DNA of 64,000 nucleotides from Sphingomonas lacunae (GTDB lineage: Bacteria > Pseudomonadota > Alphaproteobacteria > Sphingomonadales > Sphingomonadaceae). Under the pieces are notes generated by a model, which did no database searches, was not told the origin of the DNA, and was given only the letters and a program-made list of their open reading frames with translations. The position numbers were made by a program, and so were the translations under genes. Within the stretch, counting starts at the first letter, position 1; every line of letters starts with the position of its first letter. Shown here piece after piece: positions 33,801 through 43,563 of this stretch. The stretch is taken from contig NZ_CP053015.1 in NCBI RefSeq assembly GCF_012979535.1, positions 1,860,001-1,924,000 of the forward strand. The letters are read 5' to 3'.

Positions 33801-35708
33801 TTACTTCAGCGGGAGCAGGTTGCGGATGATGTGATCAGCGGCCTCTTCGGGAGTCATGTCAATGGTGTTCACCCGGATTTCCGGTGACAGCGGCGGCTCG
33901 TACGGGCTGTCTATGCCGGTGAAATTCTTGAGCTGACCTGACCGGGCCTTTTTGTAGAGGCCCTTGACGTCGCGAGCCTCTGCGACATCCAGGGGTGTGT
34001 CGACAAATATCTCGATGAACTCGCCTTCAGGCAGCATGGATCGCACCAACTCCCGTTCCGCCCGGAACGGGCTGATAAACGCGGTCAGCACGATAAGTCC
34101 CGCATCAGCCATCAACTTGGCAACCTCACCGACCCGGCGGATATTCTCGATGCGGTCGGCTTCGGTGAACCCGAGATCACGGTTGAGGCCGTGGCGGACA
34201 TTATCGCCGTCGAGGAGGAAGGTGTGACGGTTCATCAACGCCAATCGCTTTTCAACCTCATTGGCGATAGTCGATTTGCCCGAGCCTGACAGGCCCGTGA
34301 ACCACAGCACCTTTGGCGTTTGATTCTTGAGCGCCGCATGATGCTCGCGACTCACATCGGTCGGCTGCCAATGGACGTTCTGGGCCCGGCGCAAGCTGAA
34401 ATGGATCATCCCCGCGGCGGCTGTCGCATTGGTGATTTTGTCGATCAGGATGAAGCCGCCGAGGGTGCGATTGCCGGCATAGGGTTCAAAGACAATCGGC
34501 TTGTCGGTGGCCAGTTCGGCGACGCCGATGGCATTGAGATCCAACGTTTTGACCGCCAGATGCTCCATCGTGTTGACGTTTATGGCATATTTGGGCTGCT
34601 GGACGGTCGCCGAGACAATCTGTGTACCCAGTTTCAGCCAATAGGCGCGGCCGGGTAACATGGCTTCGTCATTGAGCCAGACGATTGTGGCCTCAAACTG
34701 GTCGGCGGCCTCTGGCGGATTATCGGCAGCCGACAGCACATTGCCACGCGAACAATCAATCTCGTCGGCCAGACACAAGGTGACCGACTGGCCCGCGACT
34801 GCTTCCTCGAGATCGCCGCCGAGAGTGACTATGCGCGATATTGTTGAGGTCTTGCCGGACGGCAGCACGCGGACATGCGCGCCATGCTTTATGCGACCGG
34901 AGGCAATCTGGCCCGAAAAGCCGCGGAAATCGAGATTGGGCCGGTTGACCCATTGTACCGGCATGCGGAACGGCTTTTCGGCCTCGGCCGCCGACAACAT
35001 TTCAACAGTCTCCAGATGTTCAACCAGCGTGGCGCCTTGATACCAGGGAGTGTTGAGCGAGCGCGCGGTAATATTGTCGCCCTTGAAGCCCGAGATGGGC
35101 AGGGCGGTGAAGCTGTCGATGCCGATGCTTTTGGCGAAGGTGCCATAGTCGGCGACGATGGCATCGTAGCGCGCCTGATCATAGTCGATCAGGTCCATCT
35201 TGTTGACCGCCAGCACGATGTTGCGGATGCCGATCAGGTGACAGAGATAGCTGTGCCGCCTTGTCTGGACGAGGACGCCTTTGCGCGCATCGATCAGGAT
35301 TACCGCGAGGTCGGCGGTCGACGCACCCGTGATCATGTTGCGGGTATATTGTTCGTGCCCCGGGCAATCGGCGACGATGAATTTGCGCTTTTCGGTACTG
35401 AAAAAGCGATAGGCCACATCGATGGTAATGCCCTGTTCGCGCTCGGCGGCGAGGCCATCGACCAGCAGGGCAAAGTCAATCTCCTGCCCCTGTGTGCCGA
35501 CCTTTTTGCTGTCATTTTCGAGCGCAGCCAGTTGATCCTCAAAGATCATCTTGCTGTCATATAGCAATCGACCGATCAGGGTGGACTTGCCATCGTCGAC
35601 ACTGCCGCAGGTGATGAAGCGAAGCATCGATTTATGCTCATGCTGCGCCAGATAGGCGTCGATGTCTTCGGCGATCAGGGCCTCAGTCTGGTAGATGGGA
35701 CCGGTCAT
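33801..35708 (-). CDS. cysNC: Bifunctional sulfate adenylyltransferase subunit 1 / APS kinase
   Basis: 635 residues. The N-terminal GTPase part (to about 440) has the P-loop [27 protein letters not shown] and NKMDLIDY; the C-terminal kinase part starts near [20 protein letters not shown] with its own P-loop and continues with [17 protein letters not shown]. The fusion couples GTP-driven APS formation with phosphorylation to PAPS, and is common in alphaproteobacteria. It follows cysD with a one-base gap. PAPS can serve cysteine synthesis or sulfation of polymers; no cysH or cysI lies in the window. Confidence 0.97.
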   Translation of the reverse strand: MTGPIYQTEALIAEDIDAYLAQHEHKSMLRFITCGSVDDGKSTLIGRLLYDSKMIFEDQLAALENDSKKVGTQGQEIDFALLVDGLAAEREQGITIDVAYRFFSTEKRKFIVADCPGHEQYTRNMITGASTADLAVILIDARKGVLVQTRRHSYLCHLIGIRNIVLAVNKMDLIDYDQARYDAIVADYGTFAKSIGIDSFTALPISGFKGDNITARSLNTPWYQGATLVEHLETVEMLSAAEAEKPFRMPVQWVNRPNLDFRGFSGQIASGRIKHGAHVRVLPSGKTSTISRIVTLGGDLEEAVAGQSVTLCLADEIDCSRGNVLSAADNPPEAADQFEATIVWLNDEAMLPGRAYWLKLGTQIVSATVQQPKYAINVNTMEHLAVKTLDLNAIGVAELATDKPIVFEPYAGNRTLGGFILIDKITNATAAAGMIHFSLRRAQNVHWQPTDVSREHHAALKNQTPKVLWFTGLSGSGKSTIANEVEKRLALMNRHTFLLDGDNVRHGLNRDLGFTEADRIENIRRVGEVAKLMADAGLIVLTAFISPFRAERELVRSMLPEGEFIEIFVDTPLDVAEARDVKGLYKKARSGQLKNFTGIDSPYEPPLSPEIRVNTIDMTPEEAADHIIRNLLPLK

Positions 35709-35709
35709 C

Positions 35710-36639
35710 TCAGAAATATCCCTGCTGCTTTTTCACTTCCATTCCCGCACCGCCCGCATCCTTGTCGATGACACGACCCTGCCGCTCGCTGGTTGTGGTC
35801 AAGAGCGTTTCCTGAATGACATCGGCCAATGTGCTGGCCGTGCTTTCCACTGCGCCGGTCAACGGAAAGCACCCCAGCGTACGGAAACGGATCGACCGGT
35901 CAGTGATTTCAGGACGATAGCCGAGCACCTTTTCGAGCCGGGGGATGTCATCGGCCATGAACAGTTGGCCTTCCCATTCAAACGTCGGGCGTTCGGCAGC
36001 GAAATAGAGCGGCACAATCGGGACGTCGTTGAGGCGGATATATTGCCAGATGTCGAGTTCGGTCCAGTTGGAGATGGGGAACACCCGGATGCTCTCACCC
36101 TTGTTCTTGCGCGCATTGTAGAGGTTCCACAACTCAGGGCGCTGGTTCTTCGGGTCCCATCCATGGCTCGCAGTGCGAAACGAGAAAATGCGTTCCTTGG
36201 CGCGGCTTTTTTCCTCGTCGCGTCGGGCGCCACCAAAGGCAGCGTCAAAGCCATATTTGTCGAGCGCCTGCTTGAGTCCCTCGGTCTTCCACATGTCGGT
36301 GTGGAGCGCGCCATGGTCGAAGGGGTTGATACCCCGCTCTAGCGCTTCCGGATTCTGGTAGACGAGCAGTTCCATGCCGCTTTCGGCTGCCATCTTGTCC
36401 CGCAGTCCATACATGGCCTGAAACTTCCAGGTCGTGTCGACGTGCAGCAGAGGAAAGGGCGGTGACGAAGGGTAGAAGGCCTTGCGGGCGAGATGCAGCA
36501 TCACCGCACTGTCCTTGCCCACCGAATAGAGCATCACGGGTCGCTCAGCCTCGGCGACAACCTCGCGCATGATGTGGATCGCTTCGGACTCGAGGCGTTC
36601 GAGATGGGTCAATCGCGCCTGTCCAATATCGCCCTGCAT
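35710..36639 (-). CDS. cysD: Sulfate adenylyltransferase subunit 2
   Basis: 309 residues from the ATG at 36639, which has GGAAGG nine bases upstream and gives the standard N-terminal length before [19 protein letters not shown] longer upstream frame exists but runs into the regulator on the other strand. The PP-loop of the adenylylating subunit is [40 protein letters not shown] and [12 protein letters not shown] are further signatures. Together with CysN it forms APS from ATP and sulfate. It is the first gene of the operon. Confidence 0.96.
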   Translation of the reverse strand: MQGDIGQARLTHLERLESEAIHIMREVVAEAERPVMLYSVGKDSAVMLHLARKAFYPSSPPFPLLHVDTTWKFQAMYGLRDKMAAESGMELLVYQNPEALERGINPFDHGALHTDMWKTEGLKQALDKYGFDAAFGGARRDEEKSRAKERIFSFRTASHGWDPKNQRPELWNLYNARKNKGESIRVFPISNWTELDIWQYIRLNDVPIVPLYFAAERPTFEWEGQLFMADDIPRLEKVLGYRPEITDRSIRFRTLGCFPLTGAVESTASTLADVIQETLLTTTSERQGRVIDKDAGGAGMEVKKQQGYF

Positions 36640-36701
36640 GGTGTCAGCCTTCCAATGCCCAGTGTTTTGATGGCAATTGAAGCAAATTCCTGCCATTGTA
36701 C

Positions 36702-36715
36702 CTCCCATATGGGAG
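36702..36715. promoter_or_regulatory. CTCCCATATGGGAG palindrome between cysD and the LuxR-type gene
   Basis: A perfect 14-base palindrome sits 62 bases upstream of cysD; its right arm GGGAG also serves as the ribosome site nine bases before the regulator ATG at 36725. A dual role as autoregulatory operator is inferred. Confidence 0.45.
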
Positions 36716-36724
36716 CAAAATGGC

Positions 36725-37834
36725 ATGGCTTTCCAGCCCACCGATCAACGAGAACTGATCCTGCCCTTGCTGGCGGGCATTTACGAGACGCCGCCTTGGC
36801 ACAGTTTCATGACCAATCTGGTCGCCCGTACCCATGCCCGACGTGCGTTCCTGCTGACCCGGGCGGCCGATGCCCCGACTGATCAGGGGCTGGTGATCCG
36901 CAGCTTCGCCGCGCCACGAGCCAATGCCGATGCTCCGCTGGATTACCGGCGAATCAGCGGGCTCGATCTGCTGCCCCTCGATCAGCTGCGGCCGGGCCGT
37001 GTCTACAGTCTCGAAGAGATGCTTGATTTCAGTGACGCGGCTTTGCTCGCCCACCAGCGGAGCGTCCTCGTGGCATCTGGTGTTCGCTATGGGCGATGGG
37101 TGCACATTTCCGCTGGCGTCGCTGATGCCTGGATCATCCTCACTCGCGAGCGCGAGGATTTTTCGGCCGCGGCTGTGGCTCTGCTGTCGTCGATGACGTC
37201 TCATTTCGCCGCCGCTCTCCTGGCCCAGGCCAAATTGTCGGAACAGAGGTTGCAAGCGGCCATGGCGCATCAGGCACTGGCCCGATTGGGGATCGGTCAG
37301 CTGGCCTTTGACCGTACTGGGCGAGTCCTGCTGGCCGATCCGCAGGCCGAAGCGATGCTGACCATAATTGATGATGGATCAGGCAGGCTCGGACGGAGGC
37401 TTCATCTCTTGCCAGAGGCCAGCCGGCAGTTTGCGGAAGCCTGCGCCGAGGTTGCGGACGCCGACAGTGGCAGTGCGGCGGTCGTGCCGCTTGATCCTTT
37501 GGGGGAGGCATGGCTGTTATTGCACAAGGCCAATCTGCCTGATGTGCAAACTATTGCATTGCCAGCAGTGATTGGCATCGTGCGGCGGCCGGTCGAGATC
37601 AACGACCGGTTCGCCAAGCCGGTGATTTCGTCGTTGTACGGCCTATCCGAGCGCGAGGCGGCGTTAGCCTGCGGCATGGCCAATGGTGGGACGATCACAG
37701 ACACTGGTGCCGACCTGCGGTTGACCAAGGAAACCTCGCGCAACTACTCCAAGCGCATATATGGAAAGACCGGTACCAGCAGCCAGGCAGATTTGGTCAG
37801 AAAGCTCCTGATTGGTTTGCCGCCTCTCGCATAG
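36725..37834 (+). CDS. LuxR-type HTH transcriptional regulator
   Basis: 369 residues from the ATG at 36725, chosen for the GGGAG in front; an ATG 48 bases upstream would overlap the operator. Residues 1 to about 300 have PAS/GAF-like character without a catalytic motif. The C-terminus is a GerE-type helix-turn-helix ([33 protein letters not shown]). It is divergent from cysD-cysNC-cysQ across 85 bases, so it is a good candidate regulator of sulfate activation. The effector is not known. Confidence 0.85.
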   Translation: MAFQPTDQRELILPLLAGIYETPPWHSFMTNLVARTHARRAFLLTRAADAPTDQGLVIRSFAAPRANADAPLDYRRISGLDLLPLDQLRPGRVYSLEEMLDFSDAALLAHQRSVLVASGVRYGRWVHISAGVADAWIILTREREDFSAAAVALLSSMTSHFAAALLAQAKLSEQRLQAAMAHQALARLGIGQLAFDRTGRVLLADPQAEAMLTIIDDGSGRLGRRLHLLPEASRQFAEACAEVADADSGSAAVVPLDPLGEAWLLLHKANLPDVQTIALPAVIGIVRRPVEINDRFAKPVISSLYGLSEREAALACGMANGGTITDTGADLRLTKETSRNYSKRIYGKTGTSSQADLVRKLLIGLPPLA

Positions 37835-37974
37835 GCAGATGACAATTGGCCAGTCATGCCGAGGCTGTTGCGATGGTGGCTTGGTTCAAGCGTCCGCCCT
37901 GGGTCGGCCATCTCTGCAAGACACCTGAGTCTCGCATGCTCGACGTCCCGCGTGGATCGCGTCACTGCGTGAGC

Positions 37975-37994
37975 CGACCGCAAGCTTGCGGTCG
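37975..37994. terminator. Perfect palindrome between convergent genes
   Basis: CGACCGCAAG followed directly by CTTGCGGTCG is a 20-base perfect palindrome, lying between the LuxR-type gene (ends 37834) and the uxuB-like gene (ends 38101). It may form a tight hairpin as a bidirectional terminator or be a protein site. The rest of this 266-base gap shows nothing else recognisable. Confidence 0.4.
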
Positions 37995-38100
37995 ATTGAC
38001 TTGATGTGGTTGCCCACCGTTGGCGGGGATATGCCCGGACGGTCAACCTATATGCATAGGGCAATTGCAAGGGTTCTGCGCATTTTGGTGCATGCGCAGG

Positions 38101-39492
38101 CTAGCGCGGCTGAGATTGAGGCCAAGGCGCGCGAGTGACCGGGGGTGCCTGCAGCGTATGGAATAGATCAGCGAGCGAGGCGTACCCTGGCCACAGCGGC
38201 GCAGGGTCGGTGAAACAGCGTGCGATGACGGCTCCGCGTCCGCGATTGGCCATCAGCGAAGTCAGTTCTGGTCCCAGCGGGTCATCGACAAAGCGCGCAT
38301 CGGCAAGATGCCATAACCATGCATCGAAAGCCGCCACGATCGCCGGGCAATCCTTGCCTGCCTCCTGGCAGGCAAGTGCGGTATCGAGCCAACGTTGCGG
38401 GATCTTTTGCGTGCCGTCCATCGCGATCTGGGCCAAGCGATGACCAAGTGCCGGGTCGGCAAAGCGTTCGAGCAGCACATCGGCATAGGCGGTGAGGTCA
38501 AGGCCCTGCGTCTCGGGCACGCCGGGCAGCGCCTCAACACGCATGAGTTGATCAGCCATGTTTCGCAAGGCTGGATCGGCCATGGCTTCGTGGACAAAGC
38601 CATGGCCTGCGCGAAGGCCAGCATAAGCTATCAAAGAATGCGCGCCATTGAGCATCCGGAGCTTTGCGGTTTCAAAAGGCGCGACATCGCTGACGAACTG
38701 CACGCCATGGGCATCCCAGCCTGGCCGAGGTCCGGCGAAATCATCTTCGATGACCCACTGGCAGAAACCTTCTGTGAAGACTGCTCCTTGGTCCACCACC
38801 CCCATTTTGTCCGCAAGTGCTTCCCGCCGGGCAAGGTCAGCCCTCGGGACAATGCGGTCAACCATGGTTGATGGCACCCGGCATTCATTGGTGAACCAGT
38901 CGGCAAGATCAGGATCATGAGTGGTGCAATATTGCCCGAACAGATCGGCCAGCACACGGCCATTGGCTGCAAGATTGTCGCAACATAGCAGCGTAACACC
39001 GCCCGCGCCGCTTGCCATTCGCGCGGCAAGTCCGCGCGCCAGCAAGGGATAGAAGCTGAGTGCAACGCGGCTATGGTCGAGCGCTCCGTCGGCCTTTCGG
39101 CAATAGCCTTTTTCGGTAACGGTAAAGCTGACGATCCGGCAGGCCGGGTCGGCAATACGCGCAATGATCGCGTCGGCATCCACGCTGCCTTGCAGCACCT
39201 CGCGCACCGCTCCGATCAGCCGTGTAGCTTCGTCCGCGCCGGTGGTGATCGTGTAAAGCCCATCTTGTGGTTGCAATTGTTCCGAAACATCGCTGGATCG
39301 CAGCGAGACGCCGCAAATGGCCCAGTCGCGTTCGCCGGCATTCATTGCGCAATCCGCATACCATGCCTGATGCGCCCGGTGAAACGCGCCTATGCCGAAA
39401 TGGACGATGCCGATGCGCTGCTGCCCTCGTTCATAGCGGAAGCGTGCAACCTCGGGTGGGAGGTTGGCGGCGGTGGAGTTTGACAGCCTCAC
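38101..39492 (-). CDS. uxuB: Mannitol dehydrogenase family protein, probable fructuronate reductase
   Basis: 463 residues, GTG start overlapping the uxaC stop (GTGA). The N-terminal NAD-binding part has IGIVHFGIGAFHRAHQAWY, the UxuB/MtlK signature; the C-terminal catalytic part has KLRMLNGAHSLIAYAG with the catalytic Lys region, and GTQKIPQRWLD. It reduces D-fructuronate to D-mannonate with NADH. Its coupling to uxaC supports that over mannitol or tagaturonate as substrate, but family members are hard to tell apart. The partner dehydratase downstream of mannonate (uxuA) is not in the window. Confidence 0.88.
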   Translation of the reverse strand: MRLSNSTAANLPPEVARFRYERGQQRIGIVHFGIGAFHRAHQAWYADCAMNAGERDWAICGVSLRSSDVSEQLQPQDGLYTITTGADEATRLIGAVREVLQGSVDADAIIARIADPACRIVSFTVTEKGYCRKADGALDHSRVALSFYPLLARGLAARMASGAGGVTLLCCDNLAANGRVLADLFGQYCTTHDPDLADWFTNECRVPSTMVDRIVPRADLARREALADKMGVVDQGAVFTEGFCQWVIEDDFAGPRPGWDAHGVQFVSDVAPFETAKLRMLNGAHSLIAYAGLRAGHGFVHEAMADPALRNMADQLMRVEALPGVPETQGLDLTAYADVLLERFADPALGHRLAQIAMDGTQKIPQRWLDTALACQEAGKDCPAIVAAFDAWLWHLADARFVDDPLGPELTSLMANRGRGAVIARCFTDPAPLWPGYASLADLFHTLQAPPVTRAPWPQSQPR

Positions 39493-40889
39493 AGCCGGTA
39501 GGCTGCCTTGGCGAGGTCATAGGCAAGGGCGCGGGCGATTTCGGCCGCCTCCCAATCCTCGATCCGATGTTCGGCGACGAGGCTGGCGAGGAAGCCGCAA
39601 TCCATCCGTCGCGCAACATCGTGGCGTGCGGGTATCGAGAGAAAGGCCCGGGTGTCATCGTTGAAGCCGACGGTGTTGTAAAAGCCTGCGGTTTCGGTCG
39701 TCATCTGCCGGAATCGGCGCATGCCTTCCGGGCTGTCATGGAACCACCAAGCCGGGCCGAGCCTCAGGCACGGGTAATGCCCTGCCAAGGGTGCGAGTTC
39801 ACGCGCATAGCTGCTCTCGTCAAGGGTGAAGAGGATGACTGTCAGGCCAGCCTCGTTGCCAACCCGGCCAAGCATGGGCTGGAGCGCGCGGACATAGTCG
39901 GTGGGCGTCGGTATATCCGCGCCCTTGTCACGACCGAAGCTGGTGAACAGCGCCGCGTTATGGTTGCGCAGGGATCCGGGGTGGATTTGCATCACGAGTC
40001 CGTCATCAAGGCTCATCAGCGCCATCTCGGTCAACATCTGGGCGCGGAACAGCTCGGCTTCGGCGGCGGTTGCTGCGCCAGTCTTGACCCGGTCAAACAA
40101 GCTCTCGGCTTCGTGCGGAGCCAGATCGGCGGTGGCTGCGCTGGGGTGGCCGTGATCAGTCGACGTCGCGCCGTGCGCCGCGAAAAAGGCACGGCGCTGG
40201 CGATGGGCCGCGAGATAGCCCTGCCAACTGCTGCAATCTTCCCCGGTAAGGGCGGCAAAGGTGGCCAGATGATCGGCAAAACCTTCGAACTCCGGATCGA
40301 CCACAGGATCGGGACGATAGGCAGTGATCACCCGTCCGCTCCAGCCGCTGGTTGCGATTGCCCGGTGGTGTTCGAGGCTGTCGAGTGGACTTTCCGTGGT
40401 TGCTAGAACCTCGATTCCGAAGCGATCAAACAGGGCCCGGGGCCGGAAGGCATCCTGGCGGAGGGCTTCGGTGATGGTGTCGAAATAATGGTCGGCGGTG
40501 CCTGCATCCAGCCGTTCTTCAATACCAAAGACGTCGGCAAAGACCCAGTCAAGCCACATGCGCGAAGGCGTGCCCCGGAAAAGCTGATAGTTTTCGGCCA
40601 GGATACGCCACGCCGTCCGTGGGTCTGACGGATGCCCCCCAATACCCAGTGTCTCCAGCTTCACACCTTGCGAATAGAGCATCCGGTAAAGATAATGATC
40701 AGGCTGAAGCAGAAGTTCGGTCGCGTTGCCAAAAGGCGCATTGTCCGCAAACCACTGCGGGTCGGTATGACCATGCGGGCTGATGATCGGCAGATCCGCG
40801 ACCTCGCGGTAGAGTTCGCGAGCGATGCTGCGCGTGACAGAATCCACGGGCAACAGGCGGTCGGGGTCGAGACGCAGCGGACGGGTCAT
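39489..40889 (-). CDS. uxaC: Glucuronate / galacturonate isomerase
   Basis: 466 residues, matching the family's usual 470. The amidohydrolase-like barrel opens with LPIISPHGHTDPQWFADNAPF, the metal-binding HxH, followed by DHYLYRMLYSQGV, AWRILAENYQLFRGTPSRMW and, near the C-terminus, GFNDDTRAFLSIPARHDVARR. It converts D-glucuronate to D-fructuronate (and galacturonate to tagaturonate) in the cytosol. It is the first gene of a two-gene leftward operon with the fructuronate reductase, divergent from altronate dehydratase. Confidence 0.96.
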   Translation of the reverse strand: MTRPLRLDPDRLLPVDSVTRSIARELYREVADLPIISPHGHTDPQWFADNAPFGNATELLLQPDHYLYRMLYSQGVKLETLGIGGHPSDPRTAWRILAENYQLFRGTPSRMWLDWVFADVFGIEERLDAGTADHYFDTITEALRQDAFRPRALFDRFGIEVLATTESPLDSLEHHRAIATSGWSGRVITAYRPDPVVDPEFEGFADHLATFAALTGEDCSSWQGYLAAHRQRRAFFAAHGATSTDHGHPSAATADLAPHEAESLFDRVKTGAATAAEAELFRAQMLTEMALMSLDDGLVMQIHPGSLRNHNAALFTSFGRDKGADIPTPTDYVRALQPMLGRVGNEAGLTVILFTLDESSYARELAPLAGHYPCLRLGPAWWFHDSPEGMRRFRQMTTETAGFYNTVGFNDDTRAFLSIPARHDVARRMDCGFLASLVAEHRIEDWEAAEIARALAYDLAKAAYRL

Positions 40890-40957
40890 CGGCAGGGCAT
40901 TCCTCGGGATCGGCCAGCCCGCGTTCGCGCATCTCCCCTTGCTGGGCCGCCGCAGGC

Positions 40958-40975
40958 TTGGTAACCGGTGTCAAG
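40958..40975. promoter_or_regulatory. Candidate operator between uxaC and uxaA
   Basis: TTGGTAACCGGTGTCAAG lies midway between the divergent starts (69 bases from uxaC, 67 from uxaA). Two half-sites, TGGTAACC and TGACACC, face each other around CCGG, in the style of LacI-type hexuronate operators. No regulator gene is adjacent. Confidence 0.35.
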
Positions 40976-41041
40976 AACGCAAATTCGCACATGCGCGACT
41001 GATTGGCAAGAAGCTGTCGCCCAAGCCGGAACCACTCTGTC

Positions 41042-42538
41042 ATGACCCAGCCAGCGTCTATCCGCACAATCCTCTGCCATCCGACCGATACTGTGGGCAT
41101 CGCGCTCGCTGACCTGAGCGCGGGGGAGGTTGTGGTGGTGGGCGGGGTGGACTGCCTGCTGCGGAATGAGATTCCCAGGGGGCACAAGTTTGCGCTTCGC
41201 GACCATGCCGCGGGAACCTTGGTGCGCCGCTATGGTGAAGCGATTGGTCGGGCAACCGGCGCCATCGCGTCCGGTGAGCATGTCCACACCCACAATCTGG
41301 CCACTGCTCTTTCGGGTGAACGCAGTTATGCAGGAATCGCCGCGCTGGAAAGCGCCTTTGCCTCGGTTCCCCTGCCTTCATGGCGTGGTTACCGCCGCGT
41401 CGATGGGCGCTATGCCACCCGCAACGAGGTTTGGCTGCTGCCCACCGTGGGGTGCGTGGCACCGCTCGCGGAAATGTCTGCCCGAGAAGCTTCGGCGCGT
41501 CATGCCGGGTCGATCGACGCGATCGTGGGGTTCGGGCACCCGCATGGATGTTCGCAACTGGGGGATGATCTTTCCAGTACCCGCGCCGCGCTGGCGGGCC
41601 TGTGTGACAACCCCAATGCCGGGGGTGTGGTGCTGATAGGCCTGGGGTGTGAGAGTAATCAGCTGGACCAATTGGTTGCGAGCGTGCCTGAACGCAGCCG
41701 GTCAAAGTTGCGCGTTCTGAGAGCGCAGGATGCACGCGACGAATTTGCCGAGGTCCAGGCGCTGGTGGATGGTCTAGTCGATGAACTCGCCCCCGTTGAA
41801 CGCGAGGAAGTTCCCGCTTCCGCACTGGCTGTGGGTCTGAAATGTGGCGGATCGGACGCTTTCTCGGGCCTCACCGCCAATCCGCTGCTGGGTCGCTTTT
41901 CAGAGCGGTTGGCGGCAAGCGACGGCCGGTTGATCCTGACCGAGATCCCGGAAGTATTCGGCGCCGAAGAGGCGCTGCTCGCCCGCGCAACGACACCGCA
42001 TGTGTTCAAGGCGGCGGGTGATCTGATCAACCGCTTCAAACGTCACTATCTTAATCACGATTTGCCGGTTTCGGAAAATCCCTCGCCCGGCAATATCGCC
42101 GGCGGCATCACGACGCTTGAGGAGAAGTCGCTGGGCGCGGTGCAAAAGGCTGGTGCCGCGCCGCTGGTCGATGTTATCGCCTATGGTCAGGGGGTGCGGC
42201 AGCCGGGACTCACGCTGCTTGAGGCCCCAGGGAATGATGCTGTGTCCTCAACCGCGCTGGCGGCAGCGGGTGCGACAATGATCCTGTTCACCACCGGCCG
42301 CGGTACACCATTGGGTTTTCCTGTTCCGACGGTGAAGGTCGCCTCGAATACGGCCCTGGCTTCGGCTAAGCCAAGCTGGATAGATTTTGACGCAGGCGTC
42401 CTGCTCGATCAGGATGCCGGGGTCGTGTTGGAGACTTTTTCCAACCGCCTGCTTGCTATCGCCAGCGGCGAGGTCACCGCTGCCGAGCGCAGTGGCCAGA
42501 GGGTCATCTCCCTATGGAAGCGGGGTGTGACTCTTTAG
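41042..42538 (+). CDS. uxaA: Altronate dehydratase
   Basis: 498 residues from the ATG at 41042. The N-terminal SAF-like segment (ILCHPTDTVGIALADLSAGE, GEHVHTHNLATAL) is joined to the large dehydratase domain with ECxxN-type metal loops (VGFGHPHGCSQLGDD, LKCGGSDAFSGLTANPLLG, ENPSPGNIAGGITTLEEKS), the layout of full-length UxaA. It forms 2-dehydro-3-deoxy-gluconate from altronate. It belongs to the galacturonate branch although the neighbouring reductase looks like the glucuronate-branch enzyme. Confidence 0.94.
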   Translation: MTQPASIRTILCHPTDTVGIALADLSAGEVVVVGGVDCLLRNEIPRGHKFALRDHAAGTLVRRYGEAIGRATGAIASGEHVHTHNLATALSGERSYAGIAALESAFASVPLPSWRGYRRVDGRYATRNEVWLLPTVGCVAPLAEMSAREASARHAGSIDAIVGFGHPHGCSQLGDDLSSTRAALAGLCDNPNAGGVVLIGLGCESNQLDQLVASVPERSRSKLRVLRAQDARDEFAEVQALVDGLVDELAPVEREEVPASALAVGLKCGGSDAFSGLTANPLLGRFSERLAASDGRLILTEIPEVFGAEEALLARATTPHVFKAAGDLINRFKRHYLNHDLPVSENPSPGNIAGGITTLEEKSLGAVQKAGAAPLVDVIAYGQGVRQPGLTLLEAPGNDAVSSTALAAAGATMILFTTGRGTPLGFPVPTVKVASNTALASAKPSWIDFDAGVLLDQDAGVVLETFSNRLLAIASGEVTAAERSGQRVISLWKRGVTL

Positions 42539-42574
42539 ATGAGGCGTCGTCCAGACCTCGCGATTGCCCTGCCA

Positions 42575-43162
42575 TCAGGATGAGAACAATGTACGGATCG
42601 CCCGAGCGGCTTGCGTCATGATGACCTCTTCAGCAATGTCCGGTTCGTCCAACGCCAATTCTATGGCGGCAAAGCCCAGATCGACCACTAGGCGGGCTTG
42701 GCATTCAATCAGATGCCGATACTGCGCGGGACTCTTTTTGGCGGCCATTTCTGCCAGCGAAGCGGCCAACTGACGGTGTGAGGCAAGGCGGACTTCGGCA
42801 AGCTGTGGCACGGCACGCAGCATCCGCATCACCCATACGCCGCCGGGGCTGGCCCGTGTAAGCCTCACATGGGCAAGCAAGATATCTGCTATGGCGGCTT
42901 CGTCCAGTTCGGGGTCAAGCGGGACCAGGGCATTTTGGGCTGCCATCAGTCGCTCGCCCAACGCTGCGAGCAGCGCATATTTGTTCGGAAAATAGTGGTA
43001 CAGCGTCGGGGGCGTCACACCGGCACGGGCTGCTATCAAATTGGTGCTGATCCGCTCCACCCCCAGTTCCTCAAGCAGCTCGCCAGCAGAGTCGAGCAGT
43101 CGGTCATAGGTTGCCTGGGAACGCTTCTGAGCGGGACGCCGTGATGGATGAGTGCTTGACAC
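42575..43162 (-). CDS. TetR-family transcriptional regulator
   Basis: 195 residues, GTG start. The N-terminal HTH is clear (LLDSAGELLEELGVERISTN, AARAGVTPPTLYHYFPNKYA); the ligand domain is not distinctive. It is divergent from the exported cytochrome / oxidase / PLP-protein operon, with 47 bases between the starts, and is the likely repressor of that operon. Confidence 0.93.
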   Translation of the reverse strand: MSSTHPSRRPAQKRSQATYDRLLDSAGELLEELGVERISTNLIAARAGVTPPTLYHYFPNKYALLAALGERLMAAQNALVPLDPELDEAAIADILLAHVRLTRASPGGVWVMRMLRAVPQLAEVRLASHRQLAASLAEMAAKKSPAQYRHLIECQARLVVDLGFAAIELALDEPDIAEEVIMTQAARAIRTLFSS

Positions 43163-43183
43163 GCCTATAGCGATAGCTAGATT
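43156..43183 (+). promoter_or_regulatory. Possible promoter and imperfect repeat between TetR and the cytochrome gene
   Basis: TTGACA at 43156-43161 and TAGATT at 43178-43183, 16 bases apart, could be a sigma-70 type promoter for the rightward operon. An imperfect repeat CTATAGCGATAGCTAG fills the spacer (43165-43180), the place where a TetR repressor would block transcription. Confidence 0.35.
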
Positions 43184-43209
43184 TCTGCCGTGGGAAAAGG
43201 GGGGATAGC

Positions 43210-43563
43210 ATGCGCCTTTTGATGGTCTGTGCAGCCTGTGTTCTGCTGTCTGCTTGCGGTGACCCTCCAGCCATGCCGCTGACGGAGGAACAACGTCTTG
43301 CGCTCCGACCTGCTGATGCCCGCCTCGCCACTCTTTACGACGGTTCCTGCAAGGCGTGCCACACCGTCAAGGCCTCCTTGGCTCCCTTGGCCGGGGACAG
43401 GACAGTCTGGGACCTGCGCTGGGAACAGGGAGAGCCTGCCCTGCTTGAGGCAACAATCCAGGGCAAGGGTGGCATGCCCGCTGGTGGCCAGTGCTTTGAA
43501 TGCACCCCTGAAGATTTGCAGGCGCTGATCCGCTTTATGGCGGGACGAGAGGATGAAAGATGA
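43210..43563 (+). CDS. Cytochrome c5-type lipoprotein
   Basis: 117 residues. The signal peptide ends in a lipobox, LLSAC, with Cys16 as lipid anchor. The haem motif is CKACH (47-51) and the likely axial Met is Met89 in KGGMPAGG. Cys95 and Cys98 (QCFEC) match the extra disulfide of c5-type cytochromes. It should carry electrons at the outer face of the inner membrane or in the periplasm. Its stop overlaps the start of a Tat-exported flavoprotein gene, which makes it the natural electron acceptor of that enzyme. Confidence 0.88.
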   Translation: MRLLMVCAACVLLSACGDPPAMPLTEEQRLALRPADARLATLYDGSCKACHTVKASLAPLAGDRTVWDLRWEQGEPALLEATIQGKGGMPAGGQCFECTPEDLQALIRFMAGREDER

